Origin: Streptomyces vietnamensis
GTDB taxonomy: Bacteria > Actinomycetota > Actinomycetes > Streptomycetales > Streptomycetaceae
DNA length: 64,000 bases
Reading direction: 5' to 3'
Assembly (NCBI RefSeq): GCF_000830005.1
Contig: NZ_CP010407.1
Span: forward strand, 4,902,001-4,966,000
Made by a program: the position numbers and the translations under genes. Below are positions 8,528-17,491 of the stretch, in pieces. Below the pieces are notes generated by a model. It was not told where the DNA came from and made no database searches. It saw only the letters and a program-made list of their open reading frames with translations. The number at the start of each line of letters is the position of its first letter. Position 1 is the first letter of the stretch.

Positions 8528-9490
8528 ATGAGAGCCATCGTGGTGACCGAGCCGGGAGGCCCGGAGGTGCTGCGGTACGTGACGGTCGCCGACCCCCGCC
8601 CGGGGCCGGGCGAGGTACTCGTCGCGGTGGAGGCGGCCGGCGTCAACTTCATCGACGTGCAGCTGCGCTCCGGCCGCTACCCGGCCCGCTACCCGCTGAT
8701 CCCCGGCCAGGAGGCCGCGGGCCGGGTGGTGGAGACCGGGCCCGGCGTGGACGGCCTGCGCCCCGGTGACCGCGTCGGTTGGGTCAACCTGCCCGGCGCG
8801 TACGCCGAACTGGCCGTGATCCCCGCCGCGCGGGCGGTACCGCTGCCCGACGAGGTGGACGCCACGACGGCGGCGACGGTGCTGCTGCAGGGCATGACGG
8901 CGCACTACCTGGTGCACGACAGCCACGGGGTGCGCCCCGGAGAGACGGTGCTGGTGCAGGCGGCGGCCGGCGGACTCGGGCAGCTGCTCGTGCGGTGGGT
9001 GAAACTGCTCGGCGGGCGCGTGATCGGCACCGTCTCCTCGGCCGAGAAGGCGGAGGTGGCGCGGCACGCGGGCGCGGACGAGGTCATCGGCTATGAGGAC
9101 GTGCCCGCCCAGGTCCGCCGGCTGACCGGCGGCGAGGGCGTGGCGGCGGTGTACGACGGGGTGGGCGGGCCCACCTTCGAAGGCTCCCTGGGCGCACTGC
9201 GGCCCCGGGGAACGCTGGTGATGCACGGCAGGGCGGGCGGGGCGGTGCCGCCGCTGGACCTGGAGCGGCTCAACGCGGGCGGCTCGCTGAGCGTGACCCG
9301 CCCCAACCTCGACCACTTCATCGCCGGCACCGCCGAACTGCGGACCAGGGCCGCGGAGGTACTGGACCGGGTGGCCACCGGCGAACTGACCGTCTCCTGC
9401 GGCGCCGTCCACCCCCTGGAGCGGGCGGCGGACGCGCACGCCCGGCTGGAGAGCCGCCGCTCCACGGGCAAGCTCCTGCTCACGACGTGA
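8528..9490 (+). CDS. Quinone oxidoreductase-like, zinc-independent MDR protein
   Basis: A 320-aa medium-chain dehydrogenase/reductase of the NADPH:quinone oxidoreductase type. It has GVNFIDVQLRSGRY near residue 40, PLIPGQEAAG, and the nucleotide-binding loop AAAGGLGQL at about 147-155. It lacks the zinc-ligand cysteines of alcohol dehydrogenases. ATG 8528 was chosen over the longer frame because AGGAAGGACG lies just upstream. It is separated from the aminotransferase by 52 bp. It probably reduces an enone or a double bond in an intermediate, which is inferred from family behaviour. Confidence 0.85.
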   Translation: MRAIVVTEPGGPEVLRYVTVADPRPGPGEVLVAVEAAGVNFIDVQLRSGRYPARYPLIPGQEAAGRVVETGPGVDGLRPGDRVGWVNLPGAYAELAVIPAARAVPLPDEVDATTAATVLLQGMTAHYLVHDSHGVRPGETVLVQAAAGGLGQLLVRWVKLLGGRVIGTVSSAEKAEVARHAGADEVIGYEDVPAQVRRLTGGEGVAAVYDGVGGPTFEGSLGALRPRGTLVMHGRAGGAVPPLDLERLNAGGSLSVTRPNLDHFIAGTAELRTRAAEVLDRVATGELTVSCGAVHPLERAADAHARLESRRSTGKLLLTT

Positions 9491-9569
9491 GCGCGGACCA
9501 CACGAACGCGGCACGGACGCATCGACGAACGCGGGCACAGGCGTGCGCGCGCATACGAAAGGGAAGACG

Positions 9570-10424
9570 TTGACCCACCCCACCCTCACCATCGGAGGCG
9601 ACCTCACGGTCGGCCGCCTCGGATTCGGCGCCATGCGGATCACCGGTCCGCAGGTCTGGGGCCCGCCCGCCGACGTGCCGGGCGCCCTCAAGCTGGTCCG
9701 GCGGGCCGTCGAGCTGGGCATCACCTTCATCGACACCGCCGACTCCTACGGCCCCGGGGTCAGCGAGGAGCTGCTGGCCGAGGCGCTCCACCCGTACCCC
9801 GAGGGTCTGGTCATCGCGACCAAGGCAGGTCAGAGCCGCCCCTCGGCGGCCGAGTGGCAGCCCCTGGGCCGCCCCGAATACCTGCGCCAGCAGGCGGAGT
9901 TGAGCCTGCGCAGGCTGCGTCTCGAACGCATCGACCTGTTCCAGCTGCACCGCATCGACCCGCAGGTCCCGCTGGCCGACCAGCTGGGCGCGCTCAAGCG
10001 GCTGCAGGACGAGGGCAAGATCCGCCACATCGGCCTCTCCCAGGTGTCGGTCGCCCAGCTGGAGGAGGCACGGCGCCACGTCGAGGTCGTCAGCGTGCAG
10101 AACCTCTACAACCTCTCCCGCCGGGAGGACGACGACGTGCTGGACTACTGCGAGCGGGAGGGCCTGGCGTTCATCCCCTGGCTGCCCATCGACCGCGGCG
10201 CACACGCCGCCGCCGAGGGCCCGCTGGCCGAGGTCGCCGCCGAGCTGGGCGCCACCCCCGCCCAGGTCTCCCTGGCCTGGCTGCTGCACCGCTCGCCGGC
10301 CGTGCTGCCGATCCCGGGCACGTCCTCCCCCGCCCACCTGGAGGAGAACGCGGCCGCCGCCCGACTGGAGCTCACCGCCGAGCAGTTCGCGCGCCTCGCG
10401 GGCACGGGGAGTGAGGCGGCATGA
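9570..10424 (+). CDS. Aldo/keto reductase
   Basis: A 284-aa AKR with the family fold motifs GFGAMRITGPQ, FIDTADSYGPG (Asp and Tyr of the catalytic tetrad), VIATKAG (Lys), QLHRIDP (His) and IPGTSSPAHLEEN near the C-terminus. The TTG at 9570 is preferred because AAGGGAAG precedes it by about 6 bp. A GTG at 9543 would add nine residues without a clear ribosome-binding site. The stop overlaps the next start (ATGA), coupling it to the ATP-grasp gene. It likely reduces an aldehyde or ketone of a pathway intermediate. Confidence 0.85.
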   Translation: MTHPTLTIGGDLTVGRLGFGAMRITGPQVWGPPADVPGALKLVRRAVELGITFIDTADSYGPGVSEELLAEALHPYPEGLVIATKAGQSRPSAAEWQPLGRPEYLRQQAELSLRRLRLERIDLFQLHRIDPQVPLADQLGALKRLQDEGKIRHIGLSQVSVAQLEEARRHVEVVSVQNLYNLSRREDDDVLDYCEREGLAFIPWLPIDRGAHAAAEGPLAEVAAELGATPAQVSLAWLLHRSPAVLPIPGTSSPAHLEENAAAARLELTAEQFARLAGTGSEAA

Positions 10425-11680
10425 GCATCCTGATCCTGCAGAGGAAGAACCTCAGCCGCCGCCGCCACCTGGAGCGGGCGAGGAGCTACGCCACGCAGCA
10501 CGGCGAGCGGCTGCTGCTGATGATGAAGGATCCCACCTGGGAGGCCGACTACGTCGACCGGGTGGTCGTCGCGGACACCTCCGACCTGACGGAGACCGAG
10601 ACCGCCGTCAAGCAGCTGGTGCACGACGAGAACGAGCCGATCCGCGCCGTGGTGACCTTCACCGACAGCGGGGTGCCCATGGCGGCCCGGGTGGCGGCCG
10701 TGCTCGGCCTGCCCGCGGTGAGCGAACGCACCGCCTATCTGGCCCGCGACAAGTTCGCCATGCGGCAGGCGGCGGCCGAGGGCGGTGTCGCCCAGCCGGC
10801 CTTCGACCTCGCGCGGACCGTGGACGAGGCGAAGGAGAAGGCCGCCCGGATCGGCTACCCGCTGATCCTCAAGCCCTTCATCGGCTACGGAAGCATGTAC
10901 GTCCGCAGGATCGACGACGAGCGGGACCTCGAGGAGCACTTCGAGGAGCTGCGGACCGGAGCCTGGGAGGGCTTCGACTGGGATCCCCTGTACGCCGAGG
11001 CGCTCCGGCTCTACGAAGGGGCGCTGCTCCTCGAGGAGTTCGTGCCGGGCGCCGAGGTCAGCGTCGAGTCGCTGATCGTCGACGGTGCCACCCGGGTGAT
11101 CGCGGTCCACGACAAGCCGCTGCCCACCGGCCCCACCTTCGAGGAGGTCTACGCCTGCACCCCCACCCGCCTGCCCGCGCACGTGGTGGAGCGGCTGGAG
11201 GAGGCCACCGCCCGGGTGCACGAGGCACTGGGCATCCGCACCGGTGGCAGCCACGTGGAGTTCCGGCTCCGCGGCGAGGAGCCCGTGCTCCTGGAGGCCG
11301 CGGCCCGGCTCGGCGGCGGCCCGATCTGCCGCTCCGTGCAGCTCAGCACGGGAGTCGACATGGTCGGCGCGGTCCTCGACCTGGCCTGCGGCCGGACGCC
11401 GCGGATCGAGCCGGCCGAGCGCAGGACACATGTGGGCTTCTGGAACATCTTCCCCGCCGAGCCGGGCTTCCTCACCGAGGTCGACGGCCGGGACCGGGCC
11501 GTCGAGGACCCCCGGGTGGACGAGATCCAGATCTACCGCGAGCCCGGCGAGTTCCTCGACGTCCCGCCGCGGACCTTCCAGAGCCACGGACACCTGATCT
11601 TCAAGGTCGACGAGGCCGAAGACCTGGACGGCACCTTCGAGGAACTGGTCCGCACCGTGCGGCTGCGGACGCGTCCCTGA
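10421..11680 (+). CDS. ATP-grasp carboxylate-amine ligase (first of three)
   Basis: A 419-aa ATP-grasp protein. After an N-terminal pre-ATP-grasp domain comes KFAMRQAAAEGGV and the lysine strand PLILKPFIGYGS (ATP-binding Lys), then the LLEEFVPGAEVSVE strand. The metal-binding end is GGSHVEFRLRGEEPVLLEAAARLGGG. The arrangement matches L-amino-acid ligases and carboxylate-amine ligases, which make amide bonds through an acyl phosphate. It starts inside the stop of the aldo/keto reductase gene. No NRPS is visible, so this enzyme probably forms one peptide bond of the product. Its amino-acid partners cannot be predicted. Confidence 0.85.
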   Translation: MSILILQRKNLSRRRHLERARSYATQHGERLLLMMKDPTWEADYVDRVVVADTSDLTETETAVKQLVHDENEPIRAVVTFTDSGVPMAARVAAVLGLPAVSERTAYLARDKFAMRQAAAEGGVAQPAFDLARTVDEAKEKAARIGYPLILKPFIGYGSMYVRRIDDERDLEEHFEELRTGAWEGFDWDPLYAEALRLYEGALLLEEFVPGAEVSVESLIVDGATRVIAVHDKPLPTGPTFEEVYACTPTRLPAHVVERLEEATARVHEALGIRTGGSHVEFRLRGEEPVLLEAAARLGGGPICRSVQLSTGVDMVGAVLDLACGRTPRIEPAERRTHVGFWNIFPAEPGFLTEVDGRDRAVEDPRVDEIQIYREPGEFLDVPPRTFQSHGHLIFKVDEAEDLDGTFEELVRTVRLRTRP

Positions 11681-11713
11681 AGTGTCTCCGTCCCCGCAAT
11701 CATGGAGGAGTAC

Positions 11714-12673
11714 GTGACCATACCCCTGCAGCTGTCCGAGCACTCCGTGGACGACCACACGCGGGACGTGCTGGCGAAGGAGATCGGCGACCGCCTCGCG
11801 GACGCCGAGTTCGACCCGGACCGGGAGACGGCGATCCTCGCCAGGATCGGCGCGCACGTCCTGCGCGGCAGGCTGCCGGTGGACGTCCTGGACGCCGTCA
11901 CCTCCTTCACCGGATCCGGCTGCCACGCCCTGCTGGTCGACAACCTGGTGGTGCCGAAGGTCCCGCCGACCCCGGTGAACGGCTTCTGCGACGAGGCGCC
12001 GCTGGCGGTGGTGAACGCCATCCAGTTCGGCATGATCCAGCTGCTCGGCCTGACCCCGTTCGCCGTCCCGTACGAGAACGAGGGCCGGCTGATCCGCAAC
12101 GTCGTGCCCAACCCCGCCGCCGCCGGGCAGACCAGCTCCTGGGGCTCCGACGCGGAGTTCTTCTGGCACACGGACAACCCCCATCTGCCCTTCGGGGAGG
12201 AGGGGTACGACCCCAGGCCGTACGTGCCGCGCTATCTGACGTTCTGCACGCTGCGCAACCTGGAGGAGGTCCCGACCGAGCTGATGTCCGTCGAGTCGGC
12301 GACCCACGGTCTTGACCGGGAACTCGGGCGGCTGCTGGCCTCCGCCTCGTACGAGATCAGCGCCCCGGACTCCAACGACGTGTCCGAGGGCGGCGACCGT
12401 CTCGCGCTGCGCGGCGCTCCCGTCCTGGAACAGTCGGAGACGGGCCTGCGCGTGCGCTTCGACCTCGGCACCACCAGCTCCCGCCGCCACGAGGCGACGA
12501 CCGCCCTCGCCTCCTGGGCCGACACCCTCGCCGAGGGCCCCGCCTGGGATCCGGTGCTGCGGGCGGGACAGTTCCTGGCCTTCGACAACTACCGCGTCCT
12601 GCACCGCCGCAAGGCGTTCACCGCCCGGCACGACGACAACGCGCGGTGGCTGCGCCGCTGCTACGCGAGCTGA
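11714..12673 (+). CDS. Fe(II)/2-oxoglutarate dioxygenase, clavaminate synthase/asparagine oxygenase-like
   Basis: A 319-aa TauD/CAS-type dioxygenase. The facial triad is visible as HxD in FFWHTDNPH (H152, D154) and the distal His in NYRVLHRRKAF (H297), with a C-terminal Arg pair (RRCYAS) suited to 2-oxoglutarate binding. SSWGSDAEFFWHTDNPHLPF and the preceding RNVVPNP are typical of asparagine oxygenase/clavaminate synthase relatives, which hydroxylate the beta carbon of free amino acids. GTG 11714 is preferred because GGAGG lies 5 bp upstream at 11704-11708; an ATG at 11702 has no such site. It presumably hydroxylates an amino-acid building block or the assembled peptide. Confidence 0.85.
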   Translation: MTIPLQLSEHSVDDHTRDVLAKEIGDRLADAEFDPDRETAILARIGAHVLRGRLPVDVLDAVTSFTGSGCHALLVDNLVVPKVPPTPVNGFCDEAPLAVVNAIQFGMIQLLGLTPFAVPYENEGRLIRNVVPNPAAAGQTSSWGSDAEFFWHTDNPHLPFGEEGYDPRPYVPRYLTFCTLRNLEEVPTELMSVESATHGLDRELGRLLASASYEISAPDSNDVSEGGDRLALRGAPVLEQSETGLRVRFDLGTTSSRRHEATTALASWADTLAEGPAWDPVLRAGQFLAFDNYRVLHRRKAFTARHDDNARWLRRCYAS

Positions 12674-12815
12674 GCCGCCCACACTCCGGTGTCCGCAAGT
12701 CGCCAGTCCGCTAGCGGCCACCGTCCGGTCGGCGGCGCGGACCCGTCCGCCGTGCCACCGTTTCAGCGGCTCCCCCCACTTCACCGACCCCGAAACCCCG
12801 AAAGGCAGCACAGCC

Positions 12816-14063
12816 ATGCCCAGAATCGCCCTGATAGGCGGTAACGCCCGGCCGATCACCACCGCCCACGAGCTGGGGGTGGACGTCGTGCTCGTGCACG
12901 AGGAGGGACGGTACGAGCCGGACTTCGCCGACTACTGCTCGCGGATCCTCCACGCCCCGATCGGCGACAGCGCCGCCATCCTCGAGGTGCTCCGCCCCCT
13001 GCACGCCGAGCAGCCCTTCGACGCCGTCCTGTCGGCCACCGAGTACGCGGCCATCGCGGCCGGCGAGGTCGCCGACGCCCTCGGCGTGCCCGGCACCACC
13101 GCCCGTACCGCGCGCGCCCTCAAGGACAAGGCGGAGACCCGGCGGCTGCTCGACGAGCACGACCTGTCCCCGATCCGCCACGCCATGGTCGCCAGCGAGC
13201 AGGAGACGGCGGACTTCGCCGAGTCCGTCGGTGGCCGGATCGTCGTCAAGCCCGCGGACGGCGTCGCCAGCCTGCACGTCCATGTCGTGGAGTCCCGCGA
13301 GGACGCGGCGACCGCCTTCAAGCAGCTGAGGGAGGCCGGGTACACGCGCGCCATCGCCGAGGAGTACCTCGAAGGACCGGTGGTGAGCGTCGACACCTTC
13401 TCCCACCGGGGCAGGCACGTCGTCTTCGGCATGTCCGAGTACCAGATGAACGACCGCTTCGTGGAGTGGGAGGTCAGCACGCCCAGCCGGGTCGCCGCCC
13501 CCCACCGGGCCGAGCTGACCGAACTCGTCGGCCGGCTCCTCGACGTCGTCGGTCTCACCGACGGCCCCGCGCACAGCGAGTTCGTCCTCACCCCCACCGG
13601 CCCGAAGGTGCTGGAGTCCCACGACCGCTTCGCCGGCAGCGGGGCCCCCGAACTCGTCCGCCGCGCCTGCGGCGTCGACCTGTACCGGATGTTCCTCGCC
13701 GTGCAGCTGGGCTTCGAGGAGCTGCCGCAGACCTCGCCCGTCAACGACCACGGGGCCGCGATCCGCTTCTTCACCCCCCAGCCCGGCACCCTCAAGGAGA
13801 TCACCGGCCTCGACACCGTGGACGCCCTCGTCCTCACCGTCCCCCCGGGCGAGGCCAAGGGCAACATCGTGCCGCTGCTCTCCCGGACCCGGGAGGCCGA
13901 GGTCGTCGTCGTCATCACCCGCCACCCCGGCGACACCCTGCCCGAGCTGCGGTCGGTGAAGGACTGCAGCTCCGGCTACGTGATCGCCACCGGAAAGGAC
14001 GCCGACGAGGCCACGGCCATCTGCGAGCGCGTCGTCGACCAGATCTGCTTCCACGTCGAATAG
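12816..14063 (+). CDS. ATP-grasp ligase (second of three)
   Basis: A 415-aa ATP-grasp protein of the biotin carboxylase-like/BacD-like branch. A short N-terminal domain (IALIGGNARPITTAHELG) precedes the ATP-grasp core: LKDKAETRRLLDEH, GGRIVVKPADGVAS (Lys), IAEEYLEGPVVSVDTF and AHSEFVLTPTGPKVLESHDRFAG (metal-binding Glu/His region). A C-terminal domain follows. The gene is preceded by a 142-bp gap that holds imperfect GC-rich inverted repeats and may contain its own promoter. It shares little beyond the fold with the first ATP-grasp protein, so the two probably join different substrates. It could also activate a carboxylate for amidation. Confidence 0.82.
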   Translation: MPRIALIGGNARPITTAHELGVDVVLVHEEGRYEPDFADYCSRILHAPIGDSAAILEVLRPLHAEQPFDAVLSATEYAAIAAGEVADALGVPGTTARTARALKDKAETRRLLDEHDLSPIRHAMVASEQETADFAESVGGRIVVKPADGVASLHVHVVESREDAATAFKQLREAGYTRAIAEEYLEGPVVSVDTFSHRGRHVVFGMSEYQMNDRFVEWEVSTPSRVAAPHRAELTELVGRLLDVVGLTDGPAHSEFVLTPTGPKVLESHDRFAGSGAPELVRRACGVDLYRMFLAVQLGFEELPQTSPVNDHGAAIRFFTPQPGTLKEITGLDTVDALVLTVPPGEAKGNIVPLLSRTREAEVVVVITRHPGDTLPELRSVKDCSSGYVIATGKDADEATAICERVVDQICFHVE

Positions 14064-14095
14064 GCCGACGGGCCCCAGCAGAGGAGAACCAGGAG

Positions 14096-15370
14096 ATGAC
14101 CACCCTCCAGCCCGCCGCGCAGGCGGCGCCCCCCGCACCACCCTCGGTGATGCGCCACCCCGGCTTCCGCCGGTTGTTCACCGCCGCCGCCGCGGGGAAA
14201 CTCGGCACCCAGATCGGCTACGTGGCGATCCCGCTCCTGGCCGTCACGACCCTGCACGCCGGCGCCGGACAGGTCGGGCTGCTGGCCACCCTCAGCACCC
14301 TGTCGTTCCTGCTGATCGGCTTGCCCGCCGGGGCCTGGGTGGACCGGATGCGCCGCCGCCGCGTCATGGTCGCCGCCGATCTGTCGCGGGGCCTGCTGCT
14401 CGGCTCCATCCCGGTGGCCTGGCTCATGGACTCCCTCACCATGACCCAGCTGTACGCCGTCGTCCTGCTCTCCGGAGTGGCGACCGTCTTCGCCGAGGTC
14501 GGCCAGCAGAGCTACCTGCCGCAGCTCGTCGACCGCGACCAGCTGCCCGCCGCCAACTCCGCGCTGGTCAGCGTGGACGCCCTGAACCAGCTGGCGGGGC
14601 GCAGCGTCGGCGGCTTCCTCGTGCAGCTGGTGGCCGCGCCCGCTGCGATCGCGGTGAACGCGCTCACCGACCTGTGGTCGGCGGCGTGGATCGCCACGAT
14701 CCGTCATCCGGACGTACGCCCCGAGCGCCGCGCGCAGCGCAACCTCGTCAAGGAGGTCAACGAGGGCCTGCGGTTCGTCCTCAAGCAGCCGGTGCTGCGC
14801 GCCGTCGCCACGGCCGGTGCGATGAACAACCTCTCCATCCAGGTCAGCGTCACCATGCTGCCGGTGGTCTTCGTCAGCGAACTCGGACTCTCCGAGGGCG
14901 TCGTCGGCCTCTACCTCGCCGTCGGCGGCATCGGAGTGTTCCTGGGCGCGCGGTCCTCCCGCTGGATCGGCGAGCGGCTCGGCCAAGGCCGCACCCTGTG
15001 GATCCTGGGGCTCGCCGTGGCCCCCTTCGCCCTCCTGGTGCCGCTGGTCGACCGCGGTGCGGGGCTGTGGCTGGCCGGCCTGTCCTGGCTGCTGACGACC
15101 TTCCGGGTCGGCGTGAACAACGTCATCCAGGTCAGCTTCCGCCAGCGCTGCACCCCCGAGGAGCTGCTCGGCCGGATGAACGCCACGATGCGCTTCCTGC
15201 TGACCGGCGCCCTGGCCGTCGGAGCGGCGCTGGCCGGCGGCCTCGGCGCCGCCGCGGGACCGCGCGCCGCGCTGTGGGCCGGTGCCATCGGCATGGCCCT
15301 GGTATGGATCCCGATCTTCCTTTCCCCGCTGCGCACCCTGCGCACCTGGCCCGACGAGCTGGAGAACTGA
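14096..15370 (+). CDS. MFS exporter (MFS_3/EntS-like)
   Basis: A 424-aa major facilitator superfamily transporter. About twelve hydrophobic helices are visible, with a cytoplasmic loop motif WVDRMRRRRVMV after the second helix. Its length and the FRRLFTAAAAGKLGTQIGYVAIPLL N-terminus resemble EntS-type drug and siderophore exporters. The ATG has an AGGAG site directly upstream and lies 32 bp after the ATP-grasp gene. In this context it most likely exports the cluster product and may give self-resistance. Confidence 0.87.
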   Translation: MTTLQPAAQAAPPAPPSVMRHPGFRRLFTAAAAGKLGTQIGYVAIPLLAVTTLHAGAGQVGLLATLSTLSFLLIGLPAGAWVDRMRRRRVMVAADLSRGLLLGSIPVAWLMDSLTMTQLYAVVLLSGVATVFAEVGQQSYLPQLVDRDQLPAANSALVSVDALNQLAGRSVGGFLVQLVAAPAAIAVNALTDLWSAAWIATIRHPDVRPERRAQRNLVKEVNEGLRFVLKQPVLRAVATAGAMNNLSIQVSVTMLPVVFVSELGLSEGVVGLYLAVGGIGVFLGARSSRWIGERLGQGRTLWILGLAVAPFALLVPLVDRGAGLWLAGLSWLLTTFRVGVNNVIQVSFRQRCTPEELLGRMNATMRFLLTGALAVGAALAGGLGAAAGPRAALWAGAIGMALVWIPIFLSPLRTLRTWPDELEN

Positions 15371-15374
15371 ACCG

Positions 15375-16145
15375 ATGTCCCCTACCGCGGTCATCACCGG
15401 AGCGAGCGGCGGCATCGGTGCCGCCACCGCAGAGTCGCTGGTCAAGGCGGGCTACGACGTGGTCGTCGTCGCCCGCCGCGCCGACCGGCTGGCGGACCTC
15501 GCCGCCCGCACGGGCGGCCGGGCCCACCGGCTCGACGTCACCGACGCCACGGCCGTCGCCGAGTTCGCCGCCACCCTCGACAGCTGCGACGTGCTGGTGA
15601 ACATCGCCGGCGGCGCCTTCGACGCGTCACCCGTGGCGACGGGAGACCCGGCGTCCTGGCTCTCGACGTACGAGGTCAACGTCCTGGGCACGCTGCACAT
15701 GACGCAGGCCCTGTTGCCCCTGCTGGGGGCCGGCGCGGGCGGCACGATCGTGAACCTCACCTCCACGGCGGCGTCCGTCAACTACGAGAGCGGCGGCAGC
15801 TACAGCGCCGCCAAACACGCGGCGCACGCCCTGTCCGAGACCCTCCGGCTGGAGCTGGCGGGGCAGCCGGTGCGCATCGTCGAGATCGCACCCGGCATGG
15901 TGCACACCGAGGAGTTCGCCCTCAACCGCTTCCACGGCGACCGCGCCAAGGCCGACGCGGTCTACGCCGGCGTCGACGGTCCGCTGCGCGCCGAGGACGT
16001 CGCCGAATGCGTGCGGTGGGCGGTGACGCTGCCCGCGCACGTCAACATCGACCGGCTCGTCGTACGCCCGCTCGCCCAGGCGGCGCAGCACAAGGTGCAC
16101 CGGGGGCCGATCTTCGCCACCACCACCGAGGAGAAGCAGCCGTGA
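15375..16145 (+). CDS. SDR-family oxidoreductase
   Basis: A 256-aa classical SDR. It has TGASGGIG at residues 8-15, a NIAGGAF segment in place of canonical NNAG, a Ser-containing NLTSTAASVNY, and the catalytic YSAAK. It resembles NADP-dependent YdfG/serine-dehydrogenase-type SDRs, which oxidise 3-hydroxy acids. The ATG lies 4 bp after the MFS stop and the gene ends overlapping the next start, so all three are coupled. Oxidation of a beta-hydroxy group placed by the dioxygenase is an attractive but unproven role. Confidence 0.83.
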   Translation: MSPTAVITGASGGIGAATAESLVKAGYDVVVVARRADRLADLAARTGGRAHRLDVTDATAVAEFAATLDSCDVLVNIAGGAFDASPVATGDPASWLSTYEVNVLGTLHMTQALLPLLGAGAGGTIVNLTSTAASVNYESGGSYSAAKHAAHALSETLRLELAGQPVRIVEIAPGMVHTEEFALNRFHGDRAKADAVYAGVDGPLRAEDVAECVRWAVTLPAHVNIDRLVVRPLAQAAQHKVHRGPIFATTTEEKQP

Positions 16146-17491
16146 CCGACCACGTCACCGAGGCGTACCTGGCGGCAGTCGCCTCCTCCGGGGAACTGGC
16201 GCACGCCATGGAGCAGACGGCGTTCCCGCCCGCGTTCGCCGCCTCCTGCGCCCACCGTCTGCTCCCGCGGCCCTGTTTCGTCCCGGAGCGCGAGATACGG
16301 GGCTTCGCCGACGAACTCGCCCGGCTGTTCGACCTGCTGGTCTCCCTGCCCGGCCGGCTCTTCGACGGCGACCTGCGCCGGTACTGCGCGGCCCTGGGCA
16401 TCGACGAGCGCAAGACCGCGCTGATGACGCGCCTGGGCGGGCACACCCCGCCGATGCACGGGCGCGCCGACCTCTATCACGACGGCGAGTCCTTCAAGGT
16501 CCTGGAGTTCAACCTGGGCACCCAGCTCGGCGGCACCGACCGCGCCGAGATCAGCAGGGCGCTCCTGGAGGTTCCCGCCTTCCGGGCCTTCGCGGAGGAG
16601 CACCGGCTGGACTACGTGCACACCGGCCGGGTGCTCGCCGGGCTGCTGCGCGAGGTCGCGGAGCCGGTCGCCCGCGGCGAGGAACCGGTCGTCGCCTTCC
16701 TGGAGGCGGACGGCGGGCTCGCCCCGTACCGCCATCTCGTCGACTCCTTCGCAGAGATGATGAGGGGCCTGGGCATCGACCTGCGGCTCGGTGAGGTCGG
16801 CCAGACCCGCGAGCGCGGCGGGAAGCTGTACCTGGACGGCGCTCCGATCGACGTCGTGCTGCGGTACTTCTCGGTCGACCAGCTCTGTGAGGGCAATGGC
16901 GGCGAGGAGGCCGCCGAGGCGGTGTTCCGGGCGCACGAGGCCGGCGGCACGATCCTCTACACGCCGCTGGAGAGCTTCCTCTACGGCAACAAGGGCACCA
17001 TGGCGATGCTCTCCGACCCGCGCTGGCGCGAGGCGTTCTCCGCGGACGAGGCGGCGCTGATCGACCGTGTCCTGCCGTGGACCCGCACGCTCACCCCCGG
17101 CCTCGTCGAGGCCGAGGGGGCGAGCGTGGACCTGCTCGACTACTGCCGCACCCGCAAGGACCAGCTGATCCTCAAGCCGCGCGGCGACTTCGGCGGGGCG
17201 GGCATCGTGCCGGGCTGGGAGCTCTCCGAGCAGGACTGGAAGGAGCGGCTGCACGAGTGCCTGGACGCGAGTTACGTCGTGCAGCGGCGGGTCCTGCCGC
17301 GCGCGGAGCCGATGTACGACCCGGCGACCGGCACCCTCACGGACTGGGCGGCGACCTGGGACGCCTTCATCACTCCGCACGGATACGCCGGCTCGCACAT
17401 CAGGGCGCTGCCCCGCGAGCAGGTCGGCGTCGTCGGCATGGGCGCGAACCCGGCCTGCCGGACGACGGGGGTGTTCAGCTTCCCGGAGTGA
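16142..17491 (+). CDS. ATP-grasp-like protein related to glutathionylspermidine synthase fold (third of three)
   Basis: A 449-aa protein. EFNLGTQLGG near residue 122 and LKPRGDFGGAGIVPG near residue 346 are ATP-grasp-type metal- and ATP-binding segments arranged as in circularly permuted or glutathionylspermidine-synthase-like proteins. VQRRVLP and a C-terminal TGVFSFPE complete the core. The GTG start overlaps the SDR stop. The 3' end overlaps the convergent regulator gene by 17 bp. A third amide- or ester-forming ligase is the likely function, though family members of this type in streptomycetes are mostly uncharacterised. The assignment rests on short motifs only. Confidence 0.65.
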   Translation: MTDHVTEAYLAAVASSGELAHAMEQTAFPPAFAASCAHRLLPRPCFVPEREIRGFADELARLFDLLVSLPGRLFDGDLRRYCAALGIDERKTALMTRLGGHTPPMHGRADLYHDGESFKVLEFNLGTQLGGTDRAEISRALLEVPAFRAFAEEHRLDYVHTGRVLAGLLREVAEPVARGEEPVVAFLEADGGLAPYRHLVDSFAEMMRGLGIDLRLGEVGQTRERGGKLYLDGAPIDVVLRYFSVDQLCEGNGGEEAAEAVFRAHEAGGTILYTPLESFLYGNKGTMAMLSDPRWREAFSADEAALIDRVLPWTRTLTPGLVEAEGASVDLLDYCRTRKDQLILKPRGDFGGAGIVPGWELSEQDWKERLHECLDASYVVQRRVLPRAEPMYDPATGTLTDWAATWDAFITPHGYAGSHIRALPREQVGVVGMGANPACRTTGVFSFPE

